Assembly (NCBI GenBank): GCA_022844165.1
Contig: JALHMH010000005.1
Span: 62,001-126,000, forward strand
Source of the DNA: Lysobacterales bacterium
Lineage (GTDB): Bacteria; Pseudomonadota; Gammaproteobacteria; Xanthomonadales; SZUA-5
DNA length: 64,000 nt
Direction: 5' to 3'
Shown here: positions 37,297 through 48,857 of the stretch, piece by piece
Layout of the letters: every line of letters begins with the position of its first letter
Position numbering within the stretch: the stretch's first letter is position 1
The notes under the pieces: model-generated
The model's input: the letters and a program-made list of their open reading frames with translations, nothing else
What the model was told of the DNA's origin: nothing
Database searches by the model: none
Translations under genes and position numbers: made by a program

Positions 37297-37767
37297 ATGC
37301 ACATCATTGAAGGCGACTTTTCGCCGCCACCCGGCCGCATCGCATTGATCGCCTCGCGTTTCAATGAGCTCGTTGTCGAGCGCCTCATCGCTGGCGCACG
37401 CGATGCCCTACTTCGTCATGGCGTCAAAGAAGACCAAATCTCGCTGGTCCGGGTGCCGGGCGCTTTCGAACTGCCGCTGATCGCGAACGAGATTGCCGCC
37501 TCGCAATCTTATGCCGGCATCGTCGCGCTCGGCGCCGTTATTCGCGGCGATACGGCGCATTTTGATTATGTTGCTGGCGGCGCAGCCAACGGGCTGATGC
37601 AGGCGAGCGTGGCGCATCGTGTGCCGATCGGTTTTGGCGTCCTGACTGTCGATTCGCTCGAGCAAGCACTCGATCGGGCCGGCGGCAAGGCCGGAAACAA
37701 GGGTACCGACGCAGCATTAACTGTGATCGAACAAATCCACCTGTTGCGACGCCTGAGGGCCGGCTGA
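37297..37767 (+). CDS. ribH: 6,7-dimethyl-8-ribityllumazine synthase
   Basis: 156 residues. SRFNELVVERLIAGA, VPGAFELPL, ALGAVIRGDTAHFDYV (catalytic histidine in TAHFDY) and IGFGVLTVDSLEQAL are the RibH blocks. It condenses the ribityl pyrimidine with dihydroxybutanone phosphate, the penultimate riboflavin step. The stop overlaps the nusB ATG by one base (TGATG). The order ribH-nusB-thiL-pgpA is a widely conserved proteobacterial operon. Confidence 0.96.
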   Translation: MHIIEGDFSPPPGRIALIASRFNELVVERLIAGARDALLRHGVKEDQISLVRVPGAFELPLIANEIAASQSYAGIVALGAVIRGDTAHFDYVAGGAANGLMQASVAHRVPIGFGVLTVDSLEQALDRAGGKAGNKGTDAALTVIEQIHLLRRLRAG

Positions 37768-38201
37768 TGAAACAACCCCACAAGCCGTTCCCAGAGCGTG
37801 CCCGCGCCAGGCGTCGCGCACTCCAGGCGCTGTACCAATGGCAGATCGGTGGTGGCTCTATGCGCCGCATCATCGATCAGTTCAATGAAGAGCAGGATAT
37901 GGCGATCGCCGACGGCGACTATTTTGCCGATCTCCTGCTCGGCGTCGAGCAACACTTCGACGCGATCAACGCCGCGCTGACCCCGCTGATCGATCGTCCG
38001 CTGGAGTTGGTCGACGCGATCGAACGCGCGTGTTTGCGCCTCGGGGCATACGAGCTGATGCACCGTGTCGACATTCCGTTCAAAGTCGTGATCAACGAAT
38101 CCGTAGAGCTGGCCAAGGACTTTGGTGCTGAAGGTGGGCATACGTACGTCAACGGCGTGCTGGACAAGCTCGCGCGAAGTGCGCGGCAGACCGAACGTTG
38201 A
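37767..38201 (+). CDS. nusB: Transcription antitermination factor NusB
   Basis: 144 residues. ARARRRALQALYQWQIG at the N-terminus is the RNA-binding arginine-rich start; FKVVINESVELAKDFG and YVNGVLDKLAR at the end are standard NusB motifs. With NusE (S10) it binds boxA RNA in rRNA antitermination. It is the second gene of the ribH operon; its stop overlaps the TTG start of thiL. Confidence 0.96.
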   Translation: MKQPHKPFPERARARRRALQALYQWQIGGGSMRRIIDQFNEEQDMAIADGDYFADLLLGVEQHFDAINAALTPLIDRPLELVDAIERACLRLGAYELMHRVDIPFKVVINESVELAKDFGAEGGHTYVNGVLDKLARSARQTER

Positions 38202-39165
38202 TTGGCGAATTCGAGCTCATCGAACGTATCGCGGCGCTGCAAGGCGCTGATAGCGGAGTGCGCATTGGGATCGGCGACGACGCCGCGGTGTTGGCGATAT
38301 CGCCGGGCCACGAATTGGCGGTGACGACCGATACGCTGGTTGCGGGTGTGCACTTCCCGCTGGACGCCAAGCCGGCCGATATTGGCTTCAAAGCTGTGGC
38401 AGTCAACTTGAGTGATCTTGCTGCAATGGGCGCCACGCCACGTTATGCGACACTGGCACTCACACTGCCGAGTATCGAAATGGGCTTCGTCGAACCGCTG
38501 CTGGGCGGTATCGGCGAAGCACTGAAGCGTGATGGCACAACGCTGGTCGGCGGCGATACGACCCGCGGTCCATTCAGTATCACGATCACAGCCATCGGCG
38601 AGCTCCCGCATGGCGCCGCGCTGACGCGCGGTGGCGCCAACGCAGGCGACAACGTGTTTGTCTCCGGCACCCTGGGCGATGCCGCGGCGGCACTCGCGAT
38701 GCGAGGCCATTGGCCGATCCTGGATGAGGCCGGTAAACTCGCCAGGTCTCGCCTTGAGCAACGACTGGCGAAGCCGCATCCGCGCGTATCACTCGGCGTC
38801 GCATTGCGCGGTGTCGCCAGCGCCTGCATTGATGTGTCCGACGGTTTAGCCCAGGACCTGGGCCACATCGCGCGCTTGAGCAACGTGGCGATTGTTGTCG
38901 ATGTCAGCCTGCTGCCGCTGTCGCGCGCACTGCAAACGGTCGTTCCCGACCCGGAACAACAGTGGCCGTTTGCTTTCGGTGGAGATGATTACGAGCTGGC
39001 ATTCTGCGCGCCACCCGAGCGTACAATACAAATAGAATGCCTGGCCGCTGAGCTGAAACTACCGCTGACGTGCATCGGCACGGTTGGACCAGGTCGCGAT
39101 GTGCATTTGCTCGACCGCAAAGGGCGCGTGCGCGAAGTCCCGCGCGGGTATGAGCACTTCCGCGC

Positions 39166-39169
<4 letters not shown>
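38198..39169 (+). CDS. thiL: Thiamine-monophosphate kinase
   Basis: 323 residues from a TTG at 38198 (MIGEFELIERI); no other start lies before the conserved GEFELI. The metal and nucleotide sites IGDDAAVL, TTDTLVAGVHF, AVNLSDLAAMGA, GGDTTRGP and the C-terminal FGGDDYELAFC are all present. It phosphorylates thiamine monophosphate to the diphosphate coenzyme. The TTG may lower expression relative to its operon partners. The stop overlaps pgpA (ATGA). Confidence 0.95.
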
Positions 39170-40699
<1,530 letters not shown>

Positions 40700-40722
40700 G
40701 AGTTCGAAAGTCGTTGCCGCAA

Positions 40723-40755
40723 ACAACAAACCGCGCTTCGAGCGCGGTTTGTTGT
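40723..40755 (+). terminator. Strong hairpin terminator of trxB
   Basis: ACAACAAACCGCGCT and AGCGCGGTTTGTTGT form a perfect 15-bp stem around a TCG loop, 23 bases after the trxB stop. The U-rich 3' arm (GGTTTGTTGT) can serve as the release tract. It may also stop readthrough from the convergent DUF1501 gene. Confidence 0.75.
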
Positions 40756-40816
40756 GAACAACGGCATTGCTAACCTGGCTGCATTCCGTGGACCCGAGAA
40801 AGTCCTTGGGCCATGC

Positions 40817-42442
40817 CTACATGAAACCGAGATTCGACGTGGGGAAGTTGTCGACGTTCGGGAAAATGGTGTTGATCTGCGTTGGCGTTAAACCCATCCA
40901 GGTGCCCAAAGTCGATGCCATTTGGTCCATTGCCGTCGTGGGAATCATCTGGCCGCGGCTGAAGCTGTCGGCGCCGTTCAACGTCATATCCGGCCAGGTG
41001 CCATACAGGCGACCAGCCGTCGCGCTACCGCCGTTAACCGCGCCGCCCATGACCAACTGGATGCCGCCCCAACCGTGATCGGACCCATCGCCATTGCTGT
41101 TCAACGTACGAGCAAATTCGCTCATCGTGAATGTGGTCACGCTGTTCTCGACCCCCATTTCCACGAGGGCGTTATAGAACGAACCCAGTGCGCGCGAAAT
41201 TCTGCGGAACAGGCGCGGCTGACCGGTATCTGGCATCTGCGCGGCGTGGGTATCGAAGCCGCCTAAGGACACAAAGAATATATTGCGTCGCTGACCCAAC
41301 TGGGTGCGCATATTGATCAGGCGCGCCACCATGGCCAACTGCTCCGCCAGCGAGTTGCCGCCGTCGGCCGCGAGGTTGTAACCCGTGACCGCCTGATTGT
41401 CGGCTAACGCACGGAACGGCGTGTTCAACAGCGATGGGTTGTTGGTCACGCCTGCGAGCAGCGTCGATAGGTTTCCTGCCAAACCCATAGAGCGCGCCAT
41501 GACCAGCGCGTGCTCGTTCTGCATCAGGTTCGTGGTGCTGTTGTCCAGCAAATCGCAATGCGCAATTTCACGTGCATTCAAACCTGCTGTGCCGCACGCC
41601 CGAAAATTCGATAGCGCGCTCGCGCCGGAACAATTGGCGAAGTTGGCGCCAACAATTTCGTTCACGACGGCCGTGCCGTTGTTCGGATTGCCGCAACTCG
41701 ACATCTGGTAAGGCACCACGACGTCGCCAATCTGAAAGCGATTGGAACCGGCGAAGGAGATGTTCATCGGCAACGTTGTTGTAGGACTGCTGCCCGGGAT
41801 CGGCAAGTTCTGCGAGAACAACAAGTCCGCGATCTGACCGCCCCAACCATATCGGTAATTCGGTGTTTCACGGCCTTGGAACCAGAAATTGGTCTGGTCG
41901 TTATGCGAGTAGAGCTGCGGCGGTTTAGGCAACAAAGGATTGCTGAATGTTGCCTTGCTCAGTGGAACCACGAGGCTGCCCACATTGGCAAGCCACGCCA
42001 CCTTTCCCTGGTTTGTCAGGGTTGCCAGTCCTGGCATGGCGGTCTGCCCGTTATTAACATTCACCGAGGTCCAGTCGGCGCACGCCGGATGCAGTCCATA
42101 GGTCTGGCCGCCCGGCAATGCCACGCCTCCCGGCCCCGTCAGGTTGATCGGTATCAGCGATGCCTGATCGATGGCCAATCCGCCCGTTCCTGTGCCGCGC
42201 GATGCCTGGTAAACGGCAAAGCGCGTGTTGTCGCGGGGAATCAGCCAGTTAAAGGCATCGTTGCCGCCGCCCAGAAACACACAGACCAGGGCCCGATAGT
42301 TGGCATCTCCTTCGGGAGATTGGGCCATGGCCGACTGCATCAGGCGCAATTGCGGAATCATCGACATCGCCGAACCACAGGCAGTCAGAGTTGCGAACTT
42401 CTTCAGGAATTCGCGGCGAGCTTCGCGTTGTTGACGTGACAT
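40817..42442 (-). CDS. DUF1501 protein with twin-arginine-like leader
   Basis: 541 residues. The N-terminus REARREFLKKF resembles a Tat motif (RRxFLK), followed by a hydrophobic stretch and MAQ-S as likely cleavage site. The body has ALVCVFLGGGNDAFNWLIP and the C-terminal FTMSEFARTLNSNGDGSDHGWGG region (DGSDHGWG) typical of DUF1501, an alkaline-phosphatase-superfamily-like exported protein. An AGGAGC ribosome binding site precedes the ATG. It lies 12 bases after the DUF1800 gene, the usual partner. The biochemical role is not established; export of a folded metalloprotein is suggested by the leader. Confidence 0.88.
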   Translation of the reverse strand: MSRQQREARREFLKKFATLTACGSAMSMIPQLRLMQSAMAQSPEGDANYRALVCVFLGGGNDAFNWLIPRDNTRFAVYQASRGTGTGGLAIDQASLIPINLTGPGGVALPGGQTYGLHPACADWTSVNVNNGQTAMPGLATLTNQGKVAWLANVGSLVVPLSKATFSNPLLPKPPQLYSHNDQTNFWFQGRETPNYRYGWGGQIADLLFSQNLPIPGSSPTTTLPMNISFAGSNRFQIGDVVVPYQMSSCGNPNNGTAVVNEIVGANFANCSGASALSNFRACGTAGLNAREIAHCDLLDNSTTNLMQNEHALVMARSMGLAGNLSTLLAGVTNNPSLLNTPFRALADNQAVTGYNLAADGGNSLAEQLAMVARLINMRTQLGQRRNIFFVSLGGFDTHAAQMPDTGQPRLFRRISRALGSFYNALVEMGVENSVTTFTMSEFARTLNSNGDGSDHGWGGIQLVMGGAVNGGSATAGRLYGTWPDMTLNGADSFSRGQMIPTTAMDQMASTLGTWMGLTPTQINTIFPNVDNFPTSNLGFM

Positions 42443-42454
42443 GGCTGTAGCTCC

Positions 42455-44242
42455 TTACTTCTGAACCGCAAATTCGGGGGACATGATGATGACTCGGATG
42501 ACATCGCGCACTCGATCCCGACGCTGATCGTTAGTGGTCGGCGCCGCTTGTGATGTCAGCATGGTCAGCAGCGTGGCGCGCATCGCCGCACTCATGTTGC
42601 CGTGCATCAACCGCAGCCCGAGCTCATCAATCATTTGCCCGTAGGTGGTCGCGTTTGCCGTTTGAATCTGATTGAAGTAGGTATCCAGCTGCACGCAGGG
42701 CCGAGTCGTCGCGCCGCAGGTGTACAGGCCCGCAATTGTGAACCAGCCCGTATCGGCCACACGATTCTGAATCGTGTTGTTCATGCGCGACACCGACGAC
42801 TCGTTGAGGATCTGAAACTCCGGCGAGTACAGGTTGGCGTTTTGTACCGGGCCAGGTTGTTGATAGTCGGGCTCGTAGAAATTGAACACCGAGGGTGAAC
42901 TGTACGGTCGTTGGTTGAACTCACCGGAGAATCCGAGGGAAGAGCTGATGTTCCCGATACTCGAACCCGTCGTATCTGGTTGCGCCGGCACGACATCCAG
43001 CCCTCGCCACAACGCCGTCATCCGCAACACGGGCTCTCGCAGCTTGCCGAAATTAGCGCTCGGCGCATTCCGGGCTTCAGCGTCCATCAACACCGCTCGC
43101 AGCACCGCGCGCAGATCGCCGCGCACGCCCTGGCCATTGTTGACGAACACGTTGGCGACGCGGCTGATGTAGGCCGGCGACGGGTTGGAGGTTGTGAACC
43201 GCTGAATCAACTGCCGCGCATAAAACGGTGGCACTGAGCTGTGGTTGGCAATCGCGTTCAACGCCGCATTGATATCGCCCTCACAGCCGGCTTGCGTATC
43301 GGCAACCGCCGGCAGCGTGATGTTATTGAAGATCAGCTTGCTGCCAAAGTCGTGGAACGTTCGGCCTGTGACCAAATAGTTTTGGTTGTTCGGCGGGTTG
43401 TTCATCGGGAAACAAATCATCGGCAACATCAGGTCGCGGTTGGTGTTGTTACCGAAACTCGTATTCGTAAAACTCGAACGTCCATAGGTCAACCCGGTAA
43501 AGACCCGCGACAACTGCGCGATGATCTCGTTGTTGTAGGTCGGAACGGGCTGACCGCCGGAAAGTTGCGGCGAAAAGTCCAGATTGCGCTGAATCAGACC
43601 GAACGAAAACAGCTGCATCACTTCGCGCGCATAATTCTCGTCGGGCAAAATGGTGGTGGGCGGTGTACCGGACTGGTATGCCGCCCGGCTTCGTACATAA
43701 GTCAACCATTCGGCCATCGCCGGGCTGAAAGTGACGTTGCCCAGCAGCGTTCGGTAGTTGCCGAACGCACCGCGTGTCAGCATGTCCGCATATTCGGCGA
43801 TCAATCGCGTGTCGATACCGCCCGTATCGCCCACCACCAGGATCTGGCTGAGAGCGAACGCCATCCGCTGGCGCAATTGGTCCTGGCCGAAGGTCGCTTG
43901 CCAGTAGAAGCGGTCGACACGATGGCCCGAATTCAGCGAGAAGTTCGGATCCAGCACCAGCTGATCGAGCCAGGGCCGCGTGAGTGTCGGCGGCATCGAA
44001 AACTGTTGATCGAGCCATTGCCCATAGCCGATGGCGCGAAGGCGGGCGATTTCAGAACGCGTCGGCCCGAAAGTCGCTTGCGTCAAAAATCTCGCGGCTT
44101 CTGCATCTGTCGCGGGTGCATCGGTGACATTTTCGAAATTCGCGCGGAACAGCGTCTCGGTTTGCGCATGTAGTGCACCGGAAACGAACATCAGCGCTGA
44201 CCAGACGACGGTCTGCAGCGCAATCTGACGTATGTATCGCAT
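42455..44242 (-). CDS. DUF1800 protein with LFRANFE motif after the signal peptide
   Basis: 595 residues. A Sec signal peptide (about 1-26, ending LHAQ) is followed at once by TETLFRANFE, which looks like the F-x-x-G-F-E tails of other exported proteins in this window but at the mature N-terminus. DUF1800 blocks follow: ARFLTQATFGPT, QRMAFALSQILVV, LPDENYAREVMQLFSFGL and FYARQLIQRF. DUF1800/DUF1501 pairs are widespread in planctomycetes and proteobacteria and are thought to act at the cell surface or in the periplasm; no reaction is known. Confidence 0.88.
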   Translation of the reverse strand: MRYIRQIALQTVVWSALMFVSGALHAQTETLFRANFENVTDAPATDAEAARFLTQATFGPTRSEIARLRAIGYGQWLDQQFSMPPTLTRPWLDQLVLDPNFSLNSGHRVDRFYWQATFGQDQLRQRMAFALSQILVVGDTGGIDTRLIAEYADMLTRGAFGNYRTLLGNVTFSPAMAEWLTYVRSRAAYQSGTPPTTILPDENYAREVMQLFSFGLIQRNLDFSPQLSGGQPVPTYNNEIIAQLSRVFTGLTYGRSSFTNTSFGNNTNRDLMLPMICFPMNNPPNNQNYLVTGRTFHDFGSKLIFNNITLPAVADTQAGCEGDINAALNAIANHSSVPPFYARQLIQRFTTSNPSPAYISRVANVFVNNGQGVRGDLRAVLRAVLMDAEARNAPSANFGKLREPVLRMTALWRGLDVVPAQPDTTGSSIGNISSSLGFSGEFNQRPYSSPSVFNFYEPDYQQPGPVQNANLYSPEFQILNESSVSRMNNTIQNRVADTGWFTIAGLYTCGATTRPCVQLDTYFNQIQTANATTYGQMIDELGLRLMHGNMSAAMRATLLTMLTSQAAPTTNDQRRDRVRDVIRVIIMSPEFAVQK

Positions 44243-44425
44243 AAAAATCCCCGTAGAGCGTGCGGCGGCTGGCCGCGTGCATTATGAACCGACGACATCG
44301 ACGTTTGTGTGACCACGAACACAGGCAATCATTGCGCTTCGTGACGGCGGATAGGTTCAAGGGCTTGATATCCGTCGATGCAGACACGAGATCGACACAC
44401 TTCAGCGTAGACTTCGCTCGTGCCC

Positions 44426-44983
44426 ATGAATCACTCCCTCGCCAATCAGTTCCTGATCGCTATGCCGGGCATGGACGATCCTAATTTTTCCCGAGGCGTG
44501 ACCTTCTTGTGCCAGCACAACGCCGAAGGTGCGCTGGGTATCGTTGTTAACCGTATCAGCCAGTTTAAGCTTGGCGATGTCCTGGCACAGATGCAGATCG
44601 AGTCCCACCAGCCGGGTTTAGCTGACCTGCCCGTGCATGCGGGCGGGCCTGTTCAAACAGACCGCGGCTTCGTTCTGCATGAACCCTACGGGATTTGGGA
44701 TTCGACGTTTCGGGTCAGCGAAACACTGTGCGTCACAACTTCGCGCGATGTGCTCATGGCCATGGCCGAAGGCCGTGGCCCACAGCGTGTCATCGTGGCA
44801 TTGGGATACGCCGGCTGGGGCGCCGGGCAACTCGAAAACGAAATGAAAGAGAACGCCTGGTTGACCGCACCGGCGGACAACGCCATTTTGTTCGACACGC
44901 CGCTCGATGCCCGCTGGTCGGCCGCAGCTCTGCTCACCGGAGTCGACATCGTGCGCGTCAGTGGCTATGCGGGGCACGCTTAG
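44426..44983 (+). CDS. YqgE/AlgH family protein (DUF179)
   Basis: 185 residues from the ATG at 44426; a GTG at 44420 adds two residues. LANQFLIAMPGMDDPNF, TFLCQHNAEGALGIVVNR, GGPVQTDRGFVLH and VALGYAGWGAGQLENE are the family signatures. The function is poorly defined; in Pseudomonas AlgH affects alginate regulation. It is first in the conserved order yqgE-ruvX-pyrR-pyrB-pyrC'. Confidence 0.93.
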   Translation: MNHSLANQFLIAMPGMDDPNFSRGVTFLCQHNAEGALGIVVNRISQFKLGDVLAQMQIESHQPGLADLPVHAGGPVQTDRGFVLHEPYGIWDSTFRVSETLCVTTSRDVLMAMAEGRGPQRVIVALGYAGWGAGQLENEMKENAWLTAPADNAILFDTPLDARWSAAALLTGVDIVRVSGYAGHA

Positions 44984-45060
44984 TTTCGTTCGTCGTTCAT
45001 GCAGGCCAGCTTCAAGAAAAAGGTGACGGGTCCATCGATAGCGCGCCGCTCAACCCACTC

Positions 45061-45513
45061 ATGACCGACCACCAACGACCAACCGCCAACCCAACTGCCC
45101 TCGCCTTCGACCTCGGCACTCGCTACCTCGGCATTGCGGTGGGTAACGCGCTGACACGCACGGCGCGCCCGCTGTTCACGCAAACGATGCATCCTGCACA
45201 CAAGATGTGGGAGGCTCTGGACGCGCTGATCGCGGAATGGCAACCTGCGGCATTGGTCGTGGGACTACCGCTGACGCGAGATGGCGGTGAACAGCCGATG
45301 AGTACGGCGGCGCGCGAATTCGCGGCAAGCCTTGCGAATCGCTATCGTCTGTTCGTCGCGCTCCAGGACGAGCGTGGTTCGAGCCAAAGCGCGCGCAGTC
45401 GATTTGCCGATGCGCGTAGCCAAAGTCTCGCCAAGCGCAAGAACGCAGCGCAACTGGATGCGCATGCGGCCGCCGTAATTCTGGAGGACTACCTTGCAAC
45501 TGCCGGCTATTGA
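45061..45513 (+). CDS. ruvX: Holliday junction resolvase-like RuvX/YqgF
   Basis: 150 residues from the ATG at 45061. ALAFDLGTRYLGIAVG, ALVVGLPLTRDGG, and the C-terminal [13 protein letters not shown] are the RNase H-like YqgF blocks. The usual DERLTT box reads DERGSS here. YqgF acts in 16S rRNA 5' maturation. The N-terminal eight residues before the first strand are not conserved, so the start is slightly uncertain. It overlaps pyrR by 20 bases. Confidence 0.92.
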   Translation: MTDHQRPTANPTALAFDLGTRYLGIAVGNALTRTARPLFTQTMHPAHKMWEALDALIAEWQPAALVVGLPLTRDGGEQPMSTAAREFAASLANRYRLFVALQDERGSSQSARSRFADARSQSLAKRKNAAQLDAHAAAVILEDYLATAGY

Positions 45514-45994
45514 ACCCCTGCTCGCTGCCTTGGTCGACAGTGTGCGCCAGGCGCTGAACCAACGGCCCGATCCACTGGTCGTCGGCATCCATTCGGGCGG
45601 CGTTTGGCTTGCACGACACCTCGCTCAGGCCATGCAACTGACCGATCCGATTGGAACCCTGGACATCAGCTTTTATCGCGACGATCTGTCGCGCAACGGG
45701 TTTAATCCAACGGTCCGTCCGTCGCAAATTCCCTGGGATATTGAAGGGCGCCACCTGCTATTGGTCGACGATGTGCTGTACTCGGGCCGCACCGTGCGTG
45801 CCGCGCTCAACGAGCTGTTCGATTACGGGCGCCCGGCGAGCGTTACGCTGGCAGCGCTGATTGCACGTAACGGCCGTGAGCTGCCCATCGAGCCGCAGGC
45901 GATTGGCGCACGTTTGCACCTGGAACCGAACCAGCAAATCAAACTGCGCGGGCCAGATCCGTTGCGCTTAGAGTTGATCGAGGCGCCAGCATGA
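45494..45994 (+). CDS. pyrR: PyrR, pyrimidine operon regulator/uracil phosphoribosyltransferase
   Basis: 166 residues. [10 protein letters not shown] and the PRPP-binding [15 protein letters not shown], with SFYRDDLSR between, are PyrR features. The start is a TTG at 45494, supported by TGGAGG at 45482-45487 six bases upstream and by homologs beginning near [10 protein letters not shown]. In Pseudomonas PyrR is encoded ahead of pyrB. I see no attenuator hairpin upstream; its binding mode here is unknown. pyrB overlaps by four bases. Confidence 0.92.
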   Translation: MQLPAIEPLLAALVDSVRQALNQRPDPLVVGIHSGGVWLARHLAQAMQLTDPIGTLDISFYRDDLSRNGFNPTVRPSQIPWDIEGRHLLLVDDVLYSGRTVRAALNELFDYGRPASVTLAALIARNGRELPIEPQAIGARLHLEPNQQIKLRGPDPLRLELIEAPA

Positions 45995-46953
45995 GTTTGC
46001 AGATCGACGCAGACGGTCGACTCAGGCATCTGTTGACGATCGACGGAATACCCAAACGGAATTTGACCGAGATCCTCGATCAGGCGGACGCGTTGAGGTC
46101 GGTCGCGTTGCGCGGCAACAAAAAACTGCCTTTGCTGCGCGGACGTACCGTCTGCAATCTCTTTTTTGAGCCATCGACCCGCACGCGCACCACTTTCGAA
46201 CTGGCGGCCGAGCGACTATCCGCGGATGTGATCAACATCGACATCGGCAGTTCGTCGACCAGCAAGGGTGAGAGTCTGCTCGACACCCTGGCCACGCTCG
46301 AGGCGATGCATTGCGATCTGTTCGTCGTGCGGCACCCAGATTCGGGCGCCGCGCATTTCATCGCCGAACATGCTAAGGAGGGCGTCGCCGTGCTCAATGC
46401 CGGCGATGGTCGGCATGCGCATCCTACTCAGGCTTTGCTCGACGCTTACACGATTCGCCGCCACAAGCCGCACTTCGAAACACTAACGGTCGCACTTGTT
46501 GGCGATCTTTTGCACTCGCGCGTGGCCAGGTCTGGCCTCACCTGCCTGGGCACACTCGGCATCGGCGAGCTGCGCGCAATCGGGCCGCGAACGCTGTTGC
46601 CGCCGACGCTCGATGAGTTGGGCGTGCGCGTGTTCACCGACTTCAACCAGGGCATCGCAGACTGCGATGTTGTCATCATGCTGCGCCTGCAGAAAGAGCG
46701 CATGCGCGGCGCTTTGGTACCTTCGGAAAGCGAGTACTTCAAGCGCTATGGCTTGACCGAGGAACGACTCGGCCGCGCCAAGCCAGATGCGATCGTGATG
46801 CACCCAGGCCCGATGAATCGCGGCGTAGAGATCGCCAGCGAAGTGGCCGACGGACCGCAGTCGGTCATTCTCGAGCAGGTGTCGAACGGTCTTGCCGTGC
46901 GCATGGCGGTGATGAGCCAGATCCTGGGCGCCGCGGTGAAGGAGGCGACGTGA
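45991..46953 (+). CDS. pyrB: Aspartate carbamoyltransferase catalytic subunit
   Basis: 320 residues. The carbamoyl-phosphate site [12 protein letters not shown], the swinging loop [28 protein letters not shown] and the HPGPMNRG block are complete. This is the class A-type PyrB that needs an inactive dihydroorotase partner (PyrC') for assembly, and that partner is the next gene (overlap of four bases). No pyrI regulatory subunit is nearby, consistent with this type. Confidence 0.96.
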   Translation: MSLQIDADGRLRHLLTIDGIPKRNLTEILDQADALRSVALRGNKKLPLLRGRTVCNLFFEPSTRTRTTFELAAERLSADVINIDIGSSSTSKGESLLDTLATLEAMHCDLFVVRHPDSGAAHFIAEHAKEGVAVLNAGDGRHAHPTQALLDAYTIRRHKPHFETLTVALVGDLLHSRVARSGLTCLGTLGIGELRAIGPRTLLPPTLDELGVRVFTDFNQGIADCDVVIMLRLQKERMRGALVPSESEYFKRYGLTEERLGRAKPDAIVMHPGPMNRGVEIASEVADGPQSVILEQVSNGLAVRMAVMSQILGAAVKEAT

Positions 46954-48230
46954 ACTTGCTCATTCGAGGTGCGCGTCTGCGATTTCCAAATCAAGACATC
47001 GACCGTGTCGGCGACGTCTTGTTCGCCCCCGGATGCATCATCGCCATCGACCCGCCGGAAGCGCTGACCGATGGCGCGCACGTCGTCCAGGCGCGCGGTG
47101 CATGGTTGATCCCGGGCCTGTGCGATCTGGCGGCGCGCCTGCGCGAACCCGGCGCAACGCACAAGGCCGATATCCGCTCCGAGGCAACTGCAGCACTGAT
47201 CAACGGCATCACGCACCTGACCTTGCCGCCGGACACAGATCCCGTCGTGGACACTACGGCGGTCACTGAGCTGATCCTGCGGCGTGCGCGCGAAGCCCGA
47301 GGTGCTACGGTGCATGTCATCGGCGCGCTCACGCGCGGCATGGGCGAAGAGACGCTGGCGGAACTCGGAACCCTGCGCACGGCGGGTTGTATCGCAGCGG
47401 GCAACATCGGACGACCGATTGGCAACAACAACGTGTTGCGTCGCGCGCTGCAGTACGCGGCTTCGCTGGATGTGCCGGTCCACCTCCAGTCTATGGATCC
47501 ATGGATCGGTGCCGATGGTGTTGCTCACGAAGGACGGGTTGCCGCATTGCAAGGACTGGCCGGCATCCCCGAAACCGCCGAGACCCTGGCCTTGGCGCGT
47601 GACCTGATGTTGGTCGAAGAGACCGGCGTGCGCGCGCACTTCGGGCGAGTTTCGACCGCGCGCGGTGCCGCGATGATCGGTGCCGCCAAAGCGCGCGGGT
47701 TGCCGATCACGGCCGACGCAGCAATGCCCAATCTGCTATTGAACGAAAACGACATACTGCCCTTCCGCAGCGCAGCGCACTTATGGCCGCCATTACGTAC
47801 GTCGACCGACCGCGATGCGTTGCGATCCGCGCTGGCAGACGGCACATTGGATGCGGTGTGCAGCGATCACCAGCCACACGATGCCGATGCCAAGCTCAAG
47901 CCCTTTCCAGCCACCGAGCCCGGCGCATCGGGACTCGATACTTTTATTGGCCTTGGTCTGAACCTGGTCGCCAATCGTGTGTTGACGGCAGAACAGTGGA
48001 TCGATCGCGCGGCGCACGCGCCGCGTCGCGTGCTGGGACTACCCGCGCCGCTGCTCGTGCCTGACGCCCTGCCCGATTTTGCGCTGATCGATGTCGATAC
48101 TGAGCGCCTGATCGAACCGACGACGATGACATCGCGGGGCAAGAACTCGCCGTTTCTGGGCTGGCGATTGCCCGGCGTTGTGCTTCTGGCCGCGATCGGC
48201 GACCGCGTTTATCTGCGGGGCGACGCATGA
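46950..48230 (+). CDS. PyrC', inactive dihydroorotase-like subunit of aspartate carbamoyltransferase
   Basis: 426 residues from a GTG at 46950. The amidohydrolase fold is clear ([40 protein letters not shown]), but the zinc-binding HxH that precedes RLREPG in real dihydroorotases reads [10 protein letters not shown], and the later histidines are also largely lost. Pseudomonas pyrC' encodes exactly such a non-catalytic protein needed to hold the PyrB dodecamer. An active dihydroorotase must be encoded elsewhere. The stop overlaps the start of the lipoprotein gene. Confidence 0.9.
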   Translation: MNLLIRGARLRFPNQDIDRVGDVLFAPGCIIAIDPPEALTDGAHVVQARGAWLIPGLCDLAARLREPGATHKADIRSEATAALINGITHLTLPPDTDPVVDTTAVTELILRRAREARGATVHVIGALTRGMGEETLAELGTLRTAGCIAAGNIGRPIGNNNVLRRALQYAASLDVPVHLQSMDPWIGADGVAHEGRVAALQGLAGIPETAETLALARDLMLVEETGVRAHFGRVSTARGAAMIGAAKARGLPITADAAMPNLLLNENDILPFRSAAHLWPPLRTSTDRDALRSALADGTLDAVCSDHQPHDADAKLKPFPATEPGASGLDTFIGLGLNLVANRVLTAEQWIDRAAHAPRRVLGLPAPLLVPDALPDFALIDVDTERLIEPTTMTSRGKNSPFLGWRLPGVVLLAAIGDRVYLRGDA

Positions 48231-48736
48231 TTGTCCGCCGTATTGCTGCGCTATGTGCCGCACTACTCAGCGCCTGCGCAACAGTGCCGCCACCGCCGCC
48301 GGCCGCGCCAGCTCTGCCGCCTCGGGATCGTGTTGCCGAACTACGTGCTCTTGCCATGCAAACGGCATCCCGCGTTGAGGTCGCACCGCTGCAGGATCCT
48401 GCCGTGAGTTATCTGCTACAACAAACCGATCAGGCGGAGAACCAGCGGGATTTCGACACCGCACTGCGCTATATCGACGACGCGCTCACGATTGAACCTA
48501 CCAATCCGCATCTTCTACAGAGAAAAGCAGAGGTCCTGCTGGCTAAGGGCGACTTTCTGGTTGCGGAGAAATGGGCGATGAAAAGTTACGACAGTGGCGC
48601 GCAGGTGGGCCAATGGTGCATTCGAAACTGGCTGCTGCTGGCCGAATCGCGTGATGCGCTGGGCGATCTGGCGACGTCTACGGCAGCACGCCAACGCGCC
48701 AAGGGCTGCCCGGTGCTGGCAAAGCCGCGGTTCTGA
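48227..48736 (+). CDS. TPR-containing lipoprotein
   Basis: 169 residues. A lipobox LLSAC (lipidated Cys about residue 16) ends a short signal peptide, followed by a proline/alanine linker (VPPPPPAAPALPP). A TPR-like helical repeat follows (DFDTALRYIDDALTIEP, then AEVLLAKGDFLVAEKWAMK). It overlaps pyrC' by four bases (ATGA), so it is cotranscribed with the pyr operon, without an obvious functional link. Outer-membrane anchoring is inferred from the absence of an Asp at +2. Confidence 0.8.
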   Translation: MIVRRIAALCAALLSACATVPPPPPAAPALPPRDRVAELRALAMQTASRVEVAPLQDPAVSYLLQQTDQAENQRDFDTALRYIDDALTIEPTNPHLLQRKAEVLLAKGDFLVAEKWAMKSYDSGAQVGQWCIRNWLLLAESRDALGDLATSTAARQRAKGCPVLAKPRF

Positions 48737-48857
48737 TCAGCGCGACGAAGCAAACCCTAAGCCCAAACGGCCTCGGGCGGCGCATTCTGCTCCAGGCGTG
48801 ACCGAAAGCCCGGCAGCACAGTACCGGTCATCTGCACTGGGTTGTCAGCAAAGCAAC

